Below are positions 6,048-7,401 of a stretch of DNA of 7,401 nt, in pieces. The position numbers and the translations under genes are program-made. The notes below the pieces were generated by a model. That model did no database searches, was not told the DNA's origin, and saw only the letters and a program-made list of their open reading frames with translations. How positions within the stretch are numbered: the first letter of the stretch is position 1; each line of letters opens with the position of its first letter. Origin of the DNA: Ignavibacteriales bacterium (GTDB lineage Bacteria > Bacteroidota > Ignavibacteria > UBA10030 > SZUA-254); assembly GCA_016207985.1 (NCBI GenBank), contig JACQYX010000057.1, positions 1,420-8,820 on the forward strand, given 5' to 3'.

Positions 6048-7211
6048 ATGAGAATAATCTATCTCGATAATGCAGCCACGACACCTCTGCATCCTCAAGC
6101 TTTGGAAGCTATGAAACCATTTTTAATGGAAAAGTTTGGAAATCCTTCATCAATCCATTCATTTGGAAGAGAAACGAGAGCAGCGCTGGATGAAAACCGG
6201 GATAAATTAGCAAGACTCTTAGGTGCAAAATCTTCCGAAATCTTTTTCACAAGCAGTGGAACTGAAGCAACTAACTTTGGCTTAAAAGGTGTTTCTCCTG
6301 AACTGCTCAGGGAAGGAAGAAACCACATTATTACAAGTAAAGCGGAACATCATGCAACTTTGGAAACATGCGAGTACTTAGGAGAACATGGATTTAATAT
6401 AACTTATCTTGATGTCGATGGTTACGGAATGATTAATCCCGATGATATTCAGAAAGCAATAAATCAAAACACTGGTTTAATTTCCTTAATGCTCGCAAAC
6501 AACGAAGTAGGGACAATCAATCTAATCCGTGAAATCGGAGCGATTGCAAAAGAGAATCAGATAATATTCCATACCGATGCAGTTCAAGCATTTGGGAAAA
6601 TTCCGGTGAATGTTGATGAGCTTGGAGTCGATTTGCTTTCATTATCTGCACACAAAATTTATGGACCAAAAGGGATAGGACTTCTTTACATCCGACAGGG
6701 AATTGAGATTGAAAAATTGATTCATGGCGGGAGACAAGAACGAGGGAGAAGGGCTGGGACGGAGAATGTTGCATATGCAGTAGGTTTTGCAAAAGCTGCT
6801 GATCTGATTTGTGAAAATCGAGAATCAGAGTATCGGAGGATGAAAGATTTGAAGAATAAAATGAGAGAGATCCTGCTCTCAAGATTTCAATATCTCATTA
6901 TCAACGGACATCTGACGGAAAGTTTACAGAATATACTGAGTGTATCTTTCGATAGTGAAAAGATGAAGATCGATGGCGAATCGTTGATGATGAATCTCGA
7001 TCTCGCGGGAATTGCGGTATCAAGCGGCTCTGCTTGTACTTCGGGTAGTATCAAGCCTTCACACGTTTTGATGGCAATGGGACGTGATGAAGAAACGGCG
7101 AAAGCGACGATTAGATTTTCATTCGGGAGAGCAACGACGATGGAAGATATCGATTATACTCTTGGATATTTGGAAGATATTATAAAGCGAATCGGAAAGA
7201 CAATTGTGTAG
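6048..7211 (+). CDS. iscS/nifS-like: Cysteine desulfurase, NifS/IscS family (class V aminotransferase fold)
   Basis: The PLP enzyme converts L-cysteine to L-alanine and passes the sulfur, as a persulfide, to Fe-S cluster assembly, tRNA thiolation and other acceptors in the cytoplasm. The 387-residue length is normal. YLDNAATTP opens the protein. SSGTEATN (69-76) binds the PLP phosphate, EHHA holds the stacking His (H101), ANNEVGT contains N151/N152, and HTDAVQ gives D177 and Q180. SAHKIYGPKG carries the Schiff-base Lys (K203), and GRQERGRRAGTEN follows. SSGSACTSGSIKPSHVL contains the catalytic Cys (C330) in the long flexible loop of group I (IscS/NifS) enzymes rather than the shorter SufS form. 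No iscR, iscU or mnmA is visible beside it, so the partner pathway is not settled; a tRNA-thiolation or general Fe-S role are both possible. No Shine-Dalgarno precedes the ATG. All expected active-site residues are present. Confidence 0.95.
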   Translation: MRIIYLDNAATTPLHPQALEAMKPFLMEKFGNPSSIHSFGRETRAALDENRDKLARLLGAKSSEIFFTSSGTEATNFGLKGVSPELLREGRNHIITSKAEHHATLETCEYLGEHGFNITYLDVDGYGMINPDDIQKAINQNTGLISLMLANNEVGTINLIREIGAIAKENQIIFHTDAVQAFGKIPVNVDELGVDLLSLSAHKIYGPKGIGLLYIRQGIEIEKLIHGGRQERGRRAGTENVAYAVGFAKAADLICENRESEYRRMKDLKNKMREILLSRFQYLIINGHLTESLQNILSVSFDSEKMKIDGESLMMNLDLAGIAVSSGSACTSGSIKPSHVLMAMGRDEETAKATIRFSFGRATTMEDIDYTLGYLEDIIKRIGKTIV

Positions 7212-7242
7212 ATGTCAGATGTTTGATATGGGATATTAGCCG

Positions 7243-7271
7243 TTGAGTAATACAATATTCTAAATACTCAA
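7243..7271. repeat. Short inverted repeat between convergent genes
   Basis: TTGAGTA (7243-7249) and TACTCAA (7265-7271) are perfect inverted copies around a 15-base loop. GTTGAGT at 7242-7248 can alternatively pair with ACTCAAC at 7274-7280. No T run follows on either strand, so it is not a convincing Rho-independent terminator, although its place between converging genes would suit one. Confidence 0.4.
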
Positions 7272-7289
7272 TCACTCAACTACTCACAT
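7266..7289. repeat. Imperfect octamer tandem repeat
   Basis: Three successive 8-base units read ACTCAATC, ACTCAACT and ACTCACAT. They overlap the stop codon and last residues of the minus-strand gene at the right edge. Confidence 0.55.
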
Positions 7290-7401
7290 CCACACAACCC
7301 ACCACTCCATGCTCTTCGCTGTTTCTCCCATTCCCGCAAAGCAAGTCCGTACCTCAAACCTCGTTCGCTGGTAAAGATTTCTTTGAATTCAAATTGCTTC
7401 A
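7280..7401 (-). CDS. C-terminal end of a probable Ppx/GppA-family phosphatase, 5' partial
   Basis: Reading the minus strand leftward from the edge gives 39 residues ending in TAG (complement of 7280-7282). The readable part is FEFKEIFTSERGLRYGLAL followed by REWEKQRRAW and a short Gly/Cys tail. In exopolyphosphatase/guanosine pentaphosphate phosphatases (Ppx/GppA) the N-terminal catalytic module ends in a strand followed by a GLR-x-G motif, close to the C-terminus in the short ~300-residue members. The fit of a hydrophobic strand, then S-x-RGLRYG, then a short helix is good. Only this tail is visible, so substrate preference (polyphosphate or pppGpp) cannot be told. The last residues (SGGLCGCE) look like added sequence, possibly read-through into the repeat at 7266-7289. 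The gene converges on the cysteine desulfurase gene. Confidence 0.5.
   Translation of the reverse strand, partial: KQFEFKEIFTSERGLRYGLALREWEKQRRAWSGGLCGCE

Noticed and set aside
6517..6882. Minus-strand open frame of 121 residues in the cysteine desulfurase gene
   Set aside because: The opposite strand encodes active-site residues of a complete enzyme; this frame has no recognisable features.
7266..7289. CRISPR array
   Set aside because: Units are 8 bases, contiguous and imperfect, without spacers.

Overview
The window most likely comes from a member of the FCB superphylum (Bacteroidota/Ignavibacteriota side, Ignavibacteria-like). Two adjacent genes end in a type IX secretion system (T9SS) type A sorting domain with the NYPNPFNP signature. 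Shine-Dalgarno signals are weak or absent before several genes, and one upstream region fits the Bacteroidota-type promoter pattern. The exact lineage is inference; no rRNA or phylogenetic marker is present.

Region 1 (1-4200) encodes secreted proteins. It opens inside a large subtilisin-family (S8) protease. The Asp and His of the triad lie upstream, while the oxyanion Asn and nucleophile Ser are visible. The protease runs into a long right-handed beta-helix, an Fn3-like module, a duplicated GWNM module and a T9SS sorting domain. Next comes a small exported protein whose signal-peptide half and T9SS-sorting half lie in different frames. This is most simply one gene broken by a one-base shift. 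A strong Rho-independent hairpin closes the region at 4157-4196.

Region 2 (4261-6010) is a compact envelope-signalling operon. It holds an ECF sigma factor, an anti-sigma factor with a zinc-binding HxxxCxxC motif and one membrane span (start and stop overlap as ATGA), and an exported Spy/CpxP/CnrX-like helical protein. A second Rho-independent terminator ends it. Gene order and domain types suggest a periplasmic sensor, a membrane anti-sigma and a sigma factor, comparable in layout to CnrYXH. The sensing role of the third gene is inference.

Region 3 (6011-7401) holds a complete group I cysteine desulfurase (NifS/IscS family) behind a possible Bacteroidota-type promoter. It converges on the C-terminal end of a minus-strand gene, probably a Ppx/GppA-family phosphatase, that runs off the right edge. 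The short gap between them carries low-complexity octamer repeats and a small inverted repeat.
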